The position numbers and the translations under genes were made by a program. A stretch of DNA of 64,000 nt from an uncultured Pseudomonadota bacterium (GTDB lineage: Bacteria > Pseudomonadota > Gammaproteobacteria > Burkholderiales > Burkholderiaceae_C): the NCBI GenBank assembly GCA_945952465.1, contig CAMFIB010000001.1, positions 186,001-250,000 on the forward strand, written 5' to 3'. Position 1 is the first letter of the stretch. Each line of letters starts with the position of its first letter. Below, piece by piece: positions 46,835 through 57,152 of the stretch. The notes under the pieces are model-generated. The model did not search any database and was not told the origin of the DNA. It saw only the letters and a list, made by a program, of their open reading frames with translations.

Positions 46835-46953
46835 GGTCGTCGTCGAATCTGGAGCGTCACTTCGGAGCCGCGGCGCGCAGCAGGGCGCGGCGGGAGGGCG
46901 ATTGGGAGTGGGGCGGGGGCAGGCGAAAAGCGAACTCGGGGCCTGCCGCCCCT

Positions 46954-47967
46954 TCAAATTCGGGGGGTGGCGAAGAACGCGCGCGCGTCGTCGCAGTCTT
47001 TCGCGATGCCGGCCTTCAGGGCATCGAGACTGTCGTAGCGCAGTTCGTCGTGCAGTTTGTGCAGCAGTTCCACGCGGATGATTTTACCGTAGCCCCCCTC
47101 CGGGCCGAGGTTGGCGGGCCAGTCGAGGCAATAGGTCTCCAGCAGCACCCGGCCGCCGTTCACGTCGCCCGGCTCCAGAGACGGCCGGATGCCCAGGTTG
47201 GCCACGCCGCGCAGCACCCGGCCCGCCAGGCCGTGCACCAGCACCGCGAAGATGCCGCTGGCGGCCGGCTTCCAGTGCGAGAAGCGCAGGTTCAGTGTGC
47301 GGAAACCGAGGTCTCGGCCCAGCTTGCGGCCATGCACCACATGGCCGCTGATGCTGTAGGGCCGGCCCAGCAAGGCGGCGGCGTCGTCCATGCGGCCTTC
47401 GGTCAGCGCGTCGCGCACGGCCGAGCTGGAGACGCGCAGACCGTGCACCTCGTAGCTGTTCATGCGGGCCACATCGAAACCCGTGGCCTGGCCGGCGGTG
47501 TCGAGCATCGCGTAGTCGCCGGCGCGGGCCGCGCCGAATCGGAAGTCGTCGCCCACCAGCACGTAGCGCACGCCGAGGCCGCGCACCAGCACCTCGTCGA
47601 TGAAGGCCTGTGGCGACATCGTCTGCAGCCGGGCATCGAAGGGCATCACCACGCACTGCTCCACGCCGCAGGCTGCCAGCTCGTGCAGCTTGTCGCGCAG
47701 CGTCGCGATTCGCGCCGGCGCCAGCTCCGGTTTGCCGGCCTTGCGGGCGAAGAAGTCGCGCGGGTGCGGCTCGAAGGTCATCACGCAGCTCGGCACGCCG
47801 CGGTGCCGGGCCTCGTTGTTCAGCAGCGCCAGCATGGCCTGGTGGCCGCGGTGCACGCCGTCGAAGTTGCCGATCGTCAAAGCGCAGCCCGCATCCGGCC
47901 CGGCGACCCGCGCCGCACGGCCTTCGCCGACCAGACCCGGCAACTGGAAACCGCGCAGGATCTTCAT
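46954..47967 (-). CDS. ribF: Bifunctional riboflavin kinase / FMN adenylyltransferase
   Basis: Makes FMN and FAD from riboflavin, 337 residues. The adenylyltransferase domain has [16 protein letters not shown] (31-46) and [16 protein letters not shown]; the C-terminal kinase domain has [20 protein letters not shown] and [11 protein letters not shown]. The ATG at 47967 is followed by the invariant LRGFQL. First gene of ribF-ileS-lspA. No FMN riboswitch is visible upstream; the 139-bp gap instead holds a partial dispersed repeat and an inverted repeat. Confidence 0.96.
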   Translation of the reverse strand: MKILRGFQLPGLVGEGRAARVAGPDAGCALTIGNFDGVHRGHQAMLALLNNEARHRGVPSCVMTFEPHPRDFFARKAGKPELAPARIATLRDKLHELAACGVEQCVVMPFDARLQTMSPQAFIDEVLVRGLGVRYVLVGDDFRFGAARAGDYAMLDTAGQATGFDVARMNSYEVHGLRVSSSAVRDALTEGRMDDAAALLGRPYSISGHVVHGRKLGRDLGFRTLNLRFSHWKPAASGIFAVLVHGLAGRVLRGVANLGIRPSLEPGDVNGGRVLLETYCLDWPANLGPEGGYGKIIRVELLHKLHDELRYDSLDALKAGIAKDCDDARAFFATPRI

Positions 47968-47970
47968 TCG

Positions 47971-48000
47971 ATTGTTATCAATTTGATAGCAAATGGCGCC
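47971..48000 (-). repeat. Half copy of the dispersed repeat (palindromic left part) upstream of ribF
   Basis: Read leftward it is GGCGCCATTTGCTATCAAAT and TGATAACAAT. The palindrome TTGtTATCAAtTTGATAgCAA is the same type as GCTATTGAATCAATAGC in copy 1 at 4603, and the adjoining CGCCATTTG matches its hairpin arm. The right half (GACTTGCGGCCGATTT) is missing or eroded. Confidence 0.55.
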
Positions 48001-48019
48001 CGCTTCACGCCGACCCCAG

Positions 48020-48041
48020 CCTGTTTTGTCACAGAAACAGG
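48020..48041. promoter_or_regulatory. Perfect inverted repeat upstream of the HNH gene
   Basis: CCTGTTTtgtcacagAAACAGG, 7-bp arms and 8-bp spacer, lies between the divergent ribF and HNH genes. It is followed at once by GTATATTGTG, a possible -10. It could be a regulator binding site controlling the HNH gene, or a small hairpin. Confidence 0.4.
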
Positions 48042-48106
48042 GTATATTGTGCTGCAGAGACGTTGCTTTTCCGTGTTTTTGACTGCAGTCGAATTGGAGG
48101 CGTGTT

Positions 48107-48664
48107 TTGAAGGTCCTGAAGCTGTCCGCGCAGGGCCTGCCCCAGTCGTGGATCACGCTGGAGCAGGCGGTGATCCACTATGCCGCAGGCGAGGTGCGCT
48201 GGGAGTCGGGCGGCGAAGTCGCGCTGTTCCGCGGCGGGCACAACGCCGTGACCGGCGAGCAGTCGGTCATCACCGTCAACAGCATCATCGGCACCCGCGG
48301 CGTGCCCAACATCAACCCCTTCAACCTCAAGCCCGGGCTGACCAACAGCAAGCTGTTCGCCCGTGACCGCAACATCTGCGCCTACTGCGGCGGCCTGTTC
48401 CACGAAGAAGACCTGACGCGCGAGCACATCATCCCGTTCGCGCAGAACGGCCGTGACCACTGGATGAACGTCGTCACCGCCTGCCGCGCCTGCAACCACC
48501 GCAAGAGCAGCCGCACCCCCGAGCAGGCGCACATGCCGCTGCTCTACGCGCCCTACGTGCCCAGCCTCTGGGAAGACTTTATTCTGCGCAACCGCCGCAT
48601 CCTGGCGGACCAGATGGAGTTTCTGATGGCGCACCTCCCCAAGACATCGCGCCTGTACGTTTGA
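48107..48664 (+). CDS. HNH endonuclease family protein
   Basis: 185 residues. A C-terminal HNH domain with two zinc cysteine pairs, C91/C94 (CAYCGG) and C126/C129 (CRACN), and the catalytic REHIIPFAQNG segment with H107; N121 fits the HNH Asn. The N-terminal 85 residues (VLKLSAQGLPQSWITLEQAV) are typical of a housekeeping-type HNH protein conserved in Burkholderiales. The start is TTG at 48107, six bases after GGAGG. Function unproven; it is not linked to a restriction system here. Confidence 0.88.
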   Translation: MKVLKLSAQGLPQSWITLEQAVIHYAAGEVRWESGGEVALFRGGHNAVTGEQSVITVNSIIGTRGVPNINPFNLKPGLTNSKLFARDRNICAYCGGLFHEEDLTREHIIPFAQNGRDHWMNVVTACRACNHRKSSRTPEQAHMPLLYAPYVPSLWEDFILRNRRILADQMEFLMAHLPKTSRLYV

Positions 48665-48670
48665 GGCCGA

Positions 48671-49666
48671 TCAGGCCGCCACGAGATCCGGCGCCCTTGA
48701 GCCCGACCGTTCTTCGGCGGTCACCGCTTCCGCAGCTTCCTCGATGAACGCCGCCGTGCGTTCCACCTGCGTCACCGGCAGCATGTGGCCACCGTCGACC
48801 AGCGTGAGTTTCGTGTGCGGCACGGCGCGGACGAAAGCCTTGCCCTGCACGTCGGGGCTGAGCACCTCGTCGCCACGGCCGTAGAGCATGTGGATGGGCA
48901 TGGTCAGGCGGCGGTAGGCGGCCTGCTGCGCGGGCAGGCTGGCCTCGATCGCGTTCAGGTCGGTCGACGACGCGATGAACTGCGAGGGCTTCAGGCTCAG
49001 CAGGCCACCGCCGCGTTTCGGCAGGTCGCGCGGCACGGCTTCGGGGCCGAAGACGACGCGCAGAATGGTCTGGCTGCGCACGATGAAACCGGGCAGCGCG
49101 AAGGTCCAGGCGACGAATCGGCGCAGGCCGGGGCTCGCGATGTCCAGCCCGCGGAAGGGCGCGGGCAGGCCGGTTTGCGGGTCGTGCGTGAGCGGGGCGA
49201 TCAGCGCCAGCGCCTGCACGCGCTGTGGGTGGCGCAGCGCCATGGCCAGAGAGATGGCGCCGCCGAGAGAATGCCCAACCACGGTGGCGCGTTCAATCTT
49301 CAGCACGTCGAGCAGCGCGGCCAGCGTGTCGGCCTGTTGTTCGAGCGAGGCACTCAGGCGGGCGTCGCGCGTCGAGTGGCCGGAGCCGGAGCGGTCGACC
49401 GCGATCACGCGGTAGCGTGGGGACAACAGGCCGACGAGGCCGTAGGTGAAGTGGCGCAGCTGGCCGCCGAGGCCGTGCACCATCAGCAGCACCGGTCCGC
49501 TGCCTTCGTCGACCACATGCAGACGGGTGCCGGGCAGATCGACGAAACGGCCGCGCGGCGGCACGGCAGCGTCGATGCGGCGGTTCGTCCACGCTGACAG
49601 CAGCGCTAGGAACGCCAGCAGCGCGGCGAGGCCGCCGATGCCGTACAGCGCGATGTTGGCGATCAC
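48671..49666 (-). CDS. Alpha/beta-fold hydrolase (probable esterase)
   Basis: 331 residues with an N-terminal membrane anchor (ALYGIGGLAALLAFLALLSA). Oxyanion loop MVHGLGGQLRHFTYG, nucleophile S133 in VVGHSLGGAISLA, acid in YGRGDEVLSP and histidine in VDGGHMLPV. It starts at GTG, overlapping the SDR stop by 4 bp. It is the last gene of the Baeyer-Villiger operon, so it probably splits the ester or lactone made by that enzyme. Confidence 0.88.
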   Translation of the reverse strand: MIANIALYGIGGLAALLAFLALLSAWTNRRIDAAVPPRGRFVDLPGTRLHVVDEGSGPVLLMVHGLGGQLRHFTYGLVGLLSPRYRVIAVDRSGSGHSTRDARLSASLEQQADTLAALLDVLKIERATVVGHSLGGAISLAMALRHPQRVQALALIAPLTHDPQTGLPAPFRGLDIASPGLRRFVAWTFALPGFIVRSQTILRVVFGPEAVPRDLPKRGGGLLSLKPSQFIASSTDLNAIEASLPAQQAAYRRLTMPIHMLYGRGDEVLSPDVQGKAFVRAVPHTKLTLVDGGHMLPVTQVERTAAFIEEAAEAVTAEERSGSRAPDLVAA

Positions 49667-50490
49667 GGCGCCACCTTCGCTTTCGCAGCGCGGGCGAACA
49701 GCCTCCAGTAGCGCACCGGCATCAGCCGTTCGATCAGCGAGACGACGACCGCATCCCAGCCGACCAGCACGCGGGGTTTGTCGCGCTCCACCGCGCGGAC
49801 GATGATGGCGGCCGCCTTCTCGGGCGACAGCTTCAGCACCTTGCGGCTCAGGTCGTGTCGCGCCTTGATCTCCTGGGCGCTCATGTCGTCGCTGGTGCGG
49901 GCGCTGGCCGCGATCTGCGTGGCCACGCCGCCGGGGTGCACCACGGTCACGCCGACGCTGGAGCGTTCGTCTTCCAGCTCGTGGCGCAGCGCGTTGGAAA
50001 AACCGCGCACCGCGAACTTGCTGGCCGAATAGGCGCTCTGCTCCGACGGCGCGACCAGCCCGAACAGGCTGGACAGGTTGACGATGCGGGCAGCGGGGCG
50101 CTGCTTCAGCAGCGGCAGGAAGCCACGGGTCAGCCGCACCACGCCGTTGAAGTTGATGTCCATCAGCCAGTCGAAATCGCGTTCGGTGGTCTGGTCGAAA
50201 CGGCCCATCAGCGCCACGCCAGCGTTGTTGATCAGCACGTCGACCGCGCCGTGGGCGGCGATCACCTCGGCCGGAAAGGCGGCGACAGCCTCGCGGCTGC
50301 CGACGTCGAGCACGTGCTGGCTGACGCGCACGCCGGCCGGGGCGACGAGGCGGGCTGTTTCAGCGAGGCCGCCGGTGTTGATGTCGGCCAGCGCCAGGTG
50401 CGCGCCCTGGCGGGCGAGGTGTTGCGCCAGCGCGCGGCCGATGCCGCTGCCCGCGCCGGTCAGCACGACCACGGAATTCTTGAGTTGCAT
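49663..50490 (-). CDS. SDR family dehydrogenase
   Basis: A 275-residue classical short-chain dehydrogenase: LTGAGSGIGRAL for the cofactor, INNAGVAL, catalytic S141, Y154 and K158 (SAYSASKFAVRG). It resembles SadH-type proteins with a C-terminal hydrophobic helix (RLMPVRYWRLFARAAKAK). It lies between the monooxygenase (31 bp) and the hydrolase (4-bp overlap). In such operons it would oxidise a secondary alcohol to the ketone taken by the monooxygenase. Confidence 0.9.
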   Translation of the reverse strand: MQLKNSVVVLTGAGSGIGRALAQHLARQGAHLALADINTGGLAETARLVAPAGVRVSQHVLDVGSREAVAAFPAEVIAAHGAVDVLINNAGVALMGRFDQTTERDFDWLMDINFNGVVRLTRGFLPLLKQRPAARIVNLSSLFGLVAPSEQSAYSASKFAVRGFSNALRHELEDERSSVGVTVVHPGGVATQIAASARTSDDMSAQEIKARHDLSRKVLKLSPEKAAAIIVRAVERDKPRVLVGWDAVVVSLIERLMPVRYWRLFARAAKAKVAP

Positions 50491-50521
50491 GTGGTTGTCT
50501 CCTCGAAGGGTGGGGCGGGGT

Positions 50522-52000
<1,479 letters not shown>

Positions 52001-52022
52001 GGCGAATGGCCCTTCGGTTTTG

Positions 52023-52065
52023 TGACAATTCAGATTGTCAATATAACTGACAATTTACTATGTCA
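52023..52065. promoter_or_regulatory. Two TetR-type operator palindromes between the monooxygenase and tetR
   Basis: Site 1, 52023-52040: TGACAATtcagATTGTCA, perfect 7-4-7. Site 2, 52048-52065: TGACAatttactaTGTCA, same 18-bp frame with 5-bp matching arms. Their centres are 25 bp apart. They fill the AT-rich 75-bp gap between the divergent start codons (52000 and 52076). They are well placed for the TetR protein to repress both directions, as EthR does at ethA. Confidence 0.8.
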
Positions 52066-52075
52066 CAATAGGGAC

Positions 52076-52717
52076 GTGGCCGAACCCACACCACCTTCTT
52101 CCCGGCGCCCCTACCGCGGCATGGCCTCGCACGAGCGCCAGCAGCAGCGGCGTGAGCAGCTCATCGAGGCGGCCATCGCCGTCTACGGCGAGCGCGGCTA
52201 CCGCAACGCCTCGGTCAAGGCGGTGTGCGAGGCGGCGGGTCTGACCGAGCGCTACTTCTACGAGTCGTTCTCCGGCAGCGAAGCCTTGCTGGTGGCCTGC
52301 TATGAGATGGTGAACGCCCAACTGTTCGAGGTGCTGGCCGCCGCCGCGCTGGCCGCCGGTGGCGGGCCCGAGTCGCGCGGCCGGGCGCTGCTGAAAGCCT
52401 ATTTCCAGGCGCTGCAGGCCGAGCCGCAGTCGGCCCGGGTGTTCCTGCTGGAGGTGCGTGGCGTGTCGCCGGCAATGGACGATGCGGTGGAGCAGGCGCT
52501 GGAACAAATCGGCGCTGCCGCCGCCGCAGTGGTGGCCGGCGATACCGAGCCGTCGCCGCCCGCGTGGCTGCAGGCGGGTGTGATCGGCGGTGTGGTGCAC
52601 CTGGCCAGCCGCTGGGTGCGCGAGGGTTTCGCCGCGCCGCTGCCCGAGGTGGTCGACGCCGCGCTGGCGCTGGGCATGCTGCTGGCGCAACCCCGGAACA
52701 GCCCCGAAGGCGGTTGA
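52076..52717 (+). CDS. TetR family transcriptional regulator
   Basis: 213 residues from the GTG at 52076; an ATG at 52121 would remove 15. N-terminal helix-turn-helix: RREQLIEAAIAVYGERGYRN, then VKAVCEAAGLTERYFYESF. The variable C-terminal ligand domain reads VFLLEVRGVSPAMDDAVEQA. Divergent from the monooxygenase operon, with two palindromic sites in the shared gap, so it is the likely repressor, relieved by a ketone or ester ligand. Confidence 0.9.
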   Translation: MAEPTPPSSRRPYRGMASHERQQQRREQLIEAAIAVYGERGYRNASVKAVCEAAGLTERYFYESFSGSEALLVACYEMVNAQLFEVLAAAALAAGGGPESRGRALLKAYFQALQAEPQSARVFLLEVRGVSPAMDDAVEQALEQIGAAAAAVVAGDTEPSPPAWLQAGVIGGVVHLASRWVREGFAAPLPEVVDAALALGMLLAQPRNSPEGG

Positions 52718-52816
52718 GCCCGGCCACACGTCTGGCGACAAAGTTTCACCGCCGGGGTGTTGAAGCCGGCTGGCCAGCGCCTATATTCAGGCCGTGTCAC
52801 ACACCCAGGGTTATCC

Positions 52817-53752
52817 ATGACCGTCTCCCGTTTCATGCGCGCCGCGCTGCTGTCGATTGGCCTGGCGTTCGCCGCGCTGACGTCCTTCGCGGCGGGTGAG
52901 CCCACCATCGCGCAGATCTACGACGCCGCCAAAACCGGCAAGGTGGAACAGGCGCAGCAGATGATCGAGCAGGTGCTGCGCGACCACCCCAAGAGCGCCA
53001 AGGCGCACTACGTGCAGGCCGAGCTGTTCGGCGTGCAGGGCCGGCTCACCGAGGGCCAGCAGGAACTCGCCAAGGCCGAGGCGCTGGACCCCGGCCTGCC
53101 ATTCGCCAAGCCGCAGGCCGTGTCCGCGCTGCGCGAGCGGCTGAAGCAGGGCGGGCCGAACGCGTCGGTGAAGCCCAAGACGGGGTCGCTCGCCGCCGAT
53201 GCGGGCATCGACGGCGTGGGCGCCGCGAAGGGCGGTACCACGGTCAGGCCGGCGGTCGAATCAGCGGCCCCGAGAGTCGAGGCCCAAGCCAGCCACAAAG
53301 GCTTCAATCTGCCCTGGGGCACCCTCATCATGATCGGCGCCGGCCTCGCCGCGCTGTTCCTGATCTTCCGCCGCAAGCCGGCGCAGACCTTCCAGGCGCC
53401 GGCCGGTGGCTACCCGATGGGCGCACAGCCCGCTGGCGGGCCCTACGCCGGTGGCGTGGCGCAGCCGGGCGGCGGCTCCAACATCATGGGCGGGCTGGCC
53501 ACTGGCCTCGCAGTCGGCGCGGGCGTGCTTGCCGCCACCGAAATCGGGCGGCGTGTCTTCAGCCACGACGATGAGCCCCGCACCTCCGGCGGCAGCCACG
53601 ACAGCTCGTCGTCGGCCCCGTCCGGCAGCGGCTACCTGCCGATGGACGCCAACGCCGACATGGGCGGCAACGACTTCGGCATCAGCGATGCCGGCAGCTG
53701 GGACAGTGGTGGCTCTTCCGACAGCGGCGGGGGCGGCGGCGACTGGGACTGA
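52817..53752 (+). CDS. Tetratricopeptide-repeat membrane protein with Gly/Ser-rich tail
   Basis: 311 residues: signal peptide (RFMRAALLSIGLAFAALTSF), TPR-like repeats at about 35-105 (VEQAQQMIEQVLRDHPKSAK), a membrane helix near 165-184 (WGTLIMIGAGLAALFLIFRR), a second hydrophobic Gly/Ala stretch near 223-242, and a C-terminus of SDSGGGGGDWD. A GGGG-DW-type end is seen in TPM/YgcG-like membrane proteins. No function is known. Confidence 0.7.
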   Translation: MTVSRFMRAALLSIGLAFAALTSFAAGEPTIAQIYDAAKTGKVEQAQQMIEQVLRDHPKSAKAHYVQAELFGVQGRLTEGQQELAKAEALDPGLPFAKPQAVSALRERLKQGGPNASVKPKTGSLAADAGIDGVGAAKGGTTVRPAVESAAPRVEAQASHKGFNLPWGTLIMIGAGLAALFLIFRRKPAQTFQAPAGGYPMGAQPAGGPYAGGVAQPGGGSNIMGGLATGLAVGAGVLAATEIGRRVFSHDDEPRTSGGSHDSSSSAPSGSGYLPMDANADMGGNDFGISDAGSWDSGGSSDSGGGGGDWD

Positions 53753-53777
53753 TCGCGGCGCCGGTGCCGCCTGAGGC

Positions 53778-54893
53778 TCAGGCGAACACGCCGGCCGCGT
53801 CCTGCATGCGGGCCGACACCTCGCCCAGGTGGTGCAGCGTGTCGCCCCAAGCCATCTCCAGCTGGGTCAGCTTCTTGAAGTAGTGGCTGCCGATGTATTC
53901 GTCGGTCACGCCGATGCCGCCGTGCAGCTGCACCGACTGCTGGCCGACGAAACGCATCGATTGGCCCAACTGCACCTTGGCGCGCGAGACCGCGCGGCGG
54001 CGCTCGTCGGCCGGCGAGCCGAGCTTGAGGCTGGCGTAGTAGCTCATCGACCGGGCCAGCTCCAGCTGCATCTTGATGTCGGCCACGCGGTGGCGCAGCG
54101 CCTGGAAGGTGGCGATGGCCACACCGAACTGCTTGCGCTGGTTCATGTAGTCCACCGTCAGTGACAGCGTGACGTCCATCGCGCCTACGCCTTCGGCGCA
54201 GGTGCAGGCGATCGCGTGGTCGACCGCTTCTTCCAGCGCGGGCAGGCCGTCGGTGGTGATCTGCGTGGCCGGCGCGGCGTTCAGGCCGACCTGCGCGGCG
54301 CGGCTGCCGTCCTGCGTGATGTAGCCGCGCGTCTCGACGCCGCCGGCCGACCGTTCGACCAGGAACAGCGCGAGCCGGCCGTCGGCCACCGCAGGCACGA
54401 CGAAGGCGTCGGCGTGGTCGCCCGCGGGGACCACGGTCTTGCCGCCGGTCACCGCCCAGCCGTCGCCACTATTTCTCGCCGTGGTGTCGCAGTGGTCGAG
54501 CCGGTAGCGCGACGCGCGTTCCTGCTGCGCCAGCACGACGATCTTCTCGCCACTCGCAATCGCCGGCAGCCAGTCCGCCTGCACCGCTGCCGGTGCATGT
54601 TTCGCCAGCAGGCCGCCGCAGACCAGCGCCTGCGCCAGAGGCTCCAGCACCAGGCCGCGACCCAGCTCTTCCATCACCACCATGGCCTCGACAGCGCCCA
54701 TGCCCAGGCCGCCGTGCGCCTCGGGCACGGTGATGCCCGTCAAGCCCAGTTCGGCCAGTTCGCCGTAGGCCTCGCGCGAGAAGCCGCCGGCTTTCACCAG
54801 CGCGCGGCGGCGCTCGAAACCGTAGCCCTTTTCCACATAGCGGCGCACCGCGTCGCGCAGTTGTTCCTGGTCGTCGGAGAAATCAAAATCCAT
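53778..54893 (-). CDS. pimD: Acyl-CoA dehydrogenase, pimeloyl-CoA dehydrogenase small-subunit type
   Basis: 371 residues of the acyl-CoA dehydrogenase family: AELGLTGITVPEAHGGLGMG and C-terminal QSVQLHGGIGVTDEYIGSHY. It resembles PimD, which with PimC forms the dehydrogenase of pimeloyl-CoA and other dicarboxylic acyl-CoAs. It is 15 bp downstream of the large-subunit gene, with GGGAGACAAC before the ATG. Which acyl chain is used cannot be read from sequence. Confidence 0.85.
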   Translation of the reverse strand: MDFDFSDDQEQLRDAVRRYVEKGYGFERRRALVKAGGFSREAYGELAELGLTGITVPEAHGGLGMGAVEAMVVMEELGRGLVLEPLAQALVCGGLLAKHAPAAVQADWLPAIASGEKIVVLAQQERASRYRLDHCDTTARNSGDGWAVTGGKTVVPAGDHADAFVVPAVADGRLALFLVERSAGGVETRGYITQDGSRAAQVGLNAAPATQITTDGLPALEEAVDHAIACTCAEGVGAMDVTLSLTVDYMNQRKQFGVAIATFQALRHRVADIKMQLELARSMSYYASLKLGSPADERRRAVSRAKVQLGQSMRFVGQQSVQLHGGIGVTDEYIGSHYFKKLTQLEMAWGDTLHHLGEVSARMQDAAGVFA

Positions 54894-54908
54894 GCTGTTG
54901 TCTCCCGT

Positions 54909-56117
54909 TCAGCCGAGCACGGTCTGGGCCACGATGTTTCTTTGCACTTCGTTCGATCCGCCGTAGATCGTCGTCTTGCGCATGTTGAAGTAGTTGGCGG
55001 CGAGCGACGCGTCCTGGTCGCGGCCTTCGGGGAACAGGCGCAGCGCGGCGGCCACGCCGTCGTCGCCCTGCCAGCCCGCTTCCATCGCTTCCTGCTCGAA
55101 GGGCAGTGCGTTGGGGCCGGCGGCCAGCATCATCAGCTCGGCGTAGCGCTGCTGGATCTCGCTGCCGCGGATCTTCAGCAGGCCGGCGATGTCCAGGCTT
55201 TGCTTGCCCGACTTCTCGTTGCTCAGCACCCGCAGCACCAGCATCTCGAGCGCCACCACGTCCACCTCCAGCCGCGCGATCTCGTCGCGGAAGCGCGGGT
55301 CGTCGTACACGACCTCGGCCTTGGCGATGCGCTTGAGCCGCTCCAGCTCGCGCTTGGCGCGGTTGACGTCGGCGATGTTGGTGCGTTCGTGGCTGAGCAG
55401 GTGCTTGGCGTAGGTCCAGCCCTTGTTCTCCTCGCCGATGAGGTTCTCGGCCGGTACCTTCACGTTGTCGAAGAACACCTCGTTCACCTCGGGCTCGCCG
55501 TCGAGCATCACGATGGGCCGCACCGTGACGCCGGGCGACTTCATGTCGATCAACAAGAAGCTGATGCCCGTTTGCGGCTTGCCCTCGGTGCTGGTGCGCA
55601 CCAGGCAGAAAATCCATTCGCCGTGCTGGCCCAGCGTGGTCCAGGTCTTCTGGCCGTTCACCAGGTAATGGTCGCCCTGGCGCTCGGCGCGGGTCTTGAC
55701 GGAGGCGAGGTCAGAGCCTGAGCCCGGCTCGCTGTAGCCCTGGCTCCACCAGACCTCGCCACTCGCGATGCCGGGCAGAAAGCGCTGCTGCTGTTCGGGC
55801 GAACCAAAGGCCATGATGACCGGCGCCACCATCACCGGGCCGAAGGGCACGACGCGCGGCGAGCCGGCCAGTGCGCATTCTTCTTCGAACAAATGCTTCT
55901 GCACCGCCGTCCAGCCGGGGCCGCCGAACTGCTGGGGCCAGCCCCAACCCAGCCAGCCCTTCTTGCCGAGGATCTTGGCCCAGCGCTGCATGTCGTCGCG
56001 CGACAGCCGCTTGGCGCCCAGCACCTTCTCCGAGATGTCTTTCGGCAGGTTCGCGCGCACCCAGGCGCGTATCTCGTCGCGGAACGCCAGTTCTTCCGGC
56101 GTGAAGGCCAGGTCCAT
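54909..56117 (-). CDS. pimC: Acyl-CoA dehydrogenase, pimeloyl-CoA dehydrogenase large-subunit type
   Basis: 402 residues: LAFTPEELAFRDEIRAWVRA at the N-terminus, WSQGYSEPGSGSDLASVKTR (FAD region), and the C-terminal TTIYGGSNEVQRNIVAQTVL. The pattern matches PimC. The start is the ATG at 56117 (CGGAGACAAGC before it). It makes a two-gene unit with the small-subunit-type gene and is divergent from purN. Confidence 0.87.
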   Translation of the reverse strand: MDLAFTPEELAFRDEIRAWVRANLPKDISEKVLGAKRLSRDDMQRWAKILGKKGWLGWGWPQQFGGPGWTAVQKHLFEEECALAGSPRVVPFGPVMVAPVIMAFGSPEQQQRFLPGIASGEVWWSQGYSEPGSGSDLASVKTRAERQGDHYLVNGQKTWTTLGQHGEWIFCLVRTSTEGKPQTGISFLLIDMKSPGVTVRPIVMLDGEPEVNEVFFDNVKVPAENLIGEENKGWTYAKHLLSHERTNIADVNRAKRELERLKRIAKAEVVYDDPRFRDEIARLEVDVVALEMLVLRVLSNEKSGKQSLDIAGLLKIRGSEIQQRYAELMMLAAGPNALPFEQEAMEAGWQGDDGVAAALRLFPEGRDQDASLAANYFNMRKTTIYGGSNEVQRNIVAQTVLG

Positions 56118-56224
56118 GCTTGTCTCCGAAAAAGCGAGCCAAGGTTGTAGCACGCGACCCCCGCGCGGCCCTGTAGCCGCGGCGACAAACCCGACCTGCG
56201 GCGGGCGATAATCGAAGGCTCCCC

Positions 56225-56806
56225 ATGAAACCCATCGTCATCCTGATCTCCGGCAGCGGCTCCAACATGGAGGCCATCGTGGCCACCGCCCGCCGGGAGC
56301 GCTGGGAGGCCACGCTGGGCGCCCAGGTGGCGGCCGTCATCAGCAACCGGCCCGGTGCGGCCGGCCTGGCCCGCGCCGCCGAACTCGGCGTGCCGGCCGA
56401 GGCGCTGGACCACAAGGCTTTCGCCAGCCGCGAGGCCTTCGATGCCGAACTCATCGCCCGCATCGACGCGTACCGCCCGGCGCTGGTGGTGCTGGCCGGC
56501 TTCATGCGCATCCTCACGCCGGCGTTCGTGGCGCACTACGAGGGGCGGCTGGTGAACATCCACCCGTCGCTGCTGCCCGCCTTTCCGGGGCTGGACACCC
56601 ACCGCCGCGCGATCGAAGCCGGCTGCCGGGTGGCCGGCGCCACCGTGCACAGGGTGACGGCCGAGCTGGACCACGGCCCCATCCTCGAGCAGGCCGCCGT
56701 GCCGGTGCTGGCGAACGACACGCCCGAGGCATTGGCCGCCCGCGTGCTGGCGCAGGAGCACGTCATCTACCCCCGCGCCGTGGCGAATTTGCTACAAAAT
56801 ATGTAG
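56225..56806 (+). CDS. purN: Phosphoribosylglycinamide formyltransferase
   Basis: Formylates GAR in purine synthesis, 193 residues. ILISGSGSNMEAIV at the N-terminus; catalytic N111, H113 (NIHPSLLPAFPG) and D149 (TAELDHGPI). The last residues, NLLQNM and the stop, are encoded by the left end of a dispersed repeat that runs on past the gene, so the tail may differ from relatives. Divergent from the acyl-CoA dehydrogenase pair. Confidence 0.96.
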   Translation: MKPIVILISGSGSNMEAIVATARRERWEATLGAQVAAVISNRPGAAGLARAAELGVPAEALDHKAFASREAFDAELIARIDAYRPALVVLAGFMRILTPAFVAHYEGRLVNIHPSLLPAFPGLDTHRRAIEAGCRVAGATVHRVTAELDHGPILEQAAVPVLANDTPEALAARVLAQEHVIYPRAVANLLQNM

Positions 56807-56857
56807 CTGTAAAGCGCCATTTGGCGCTGACTTGCGGCCGATTTTGTTCAAAATTCG
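56788..56857 (+). repeat. Dispersed repeat copy 7, overlapping the purN end
   Basis: TTTGCTACAAAATATGTAGC, TGTAAAGCGCCATTTGGCGC (perfect AGCGCCA..TGGCGCT hairpin), then TGACTTGCGGCCGATTTTGT and TCAAAATTCGGG. The best-preserved copy in the window. It begins within the last codons of purN and ends just before the stop of the convergent DUF1653 gene. Confidence 0.9.
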
Positions 56858-56868
56858 GGCGAAAAACC

Positions 56869-57111
56869 CTATTCCGCCGCCACCGGCGCGAAACGCCGCT
56901 GTGCCACGCCGGCTATCACCACCGTCTCGTTGAACATCGCCGCCGGCCGCACCCACAGCCCCCTTTCGCCGTAGAGCGCGCGGTACAGCGTCAGCGGCTC
57001 CAGCGTCTCGCTGTGCCGCACGGTGCCAATCACCTCGTACAGCCCGCCCTTGTAGTGGCGGTAGCGGCCGGGCGGGGTGGTGATCAGCGGGGGCAGGTCG
57101 GTGTCGTCCAT
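56869..57111 (-). CDS. DUF1653 family protein
   Basis: 80 residues. The block RYRHYKGGLYEVIGTVRHSE, then LTLYRALYGERGLWVRP, defines DUF1653, a small single-domain protein found in many bacteria, function unknown. Its ATG is 41 bp from the divergent rsmB start. It is convergent with purN across a dispersed repeat. Confidence 0.88.
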   Translation of the reverse strand: MDDTDLPPLITTPPGRYRHYKGGLYEVIGTVRHSETLEPLTLYRALYGERGLWVRPAAMFNETVVIAGVAQRRFAPVAAE

Positions 57112-57152
57112 CGCCCGATTGTGGCGCCCGCGCGGTGGGACAATCGGGGCCT

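Noticed and set aside
43964-47038. 1024-codon plus-strand frame opposite ileS
   Set aside because: Antisense shadow of a highly conserved tRNA synthetase with biased composition.
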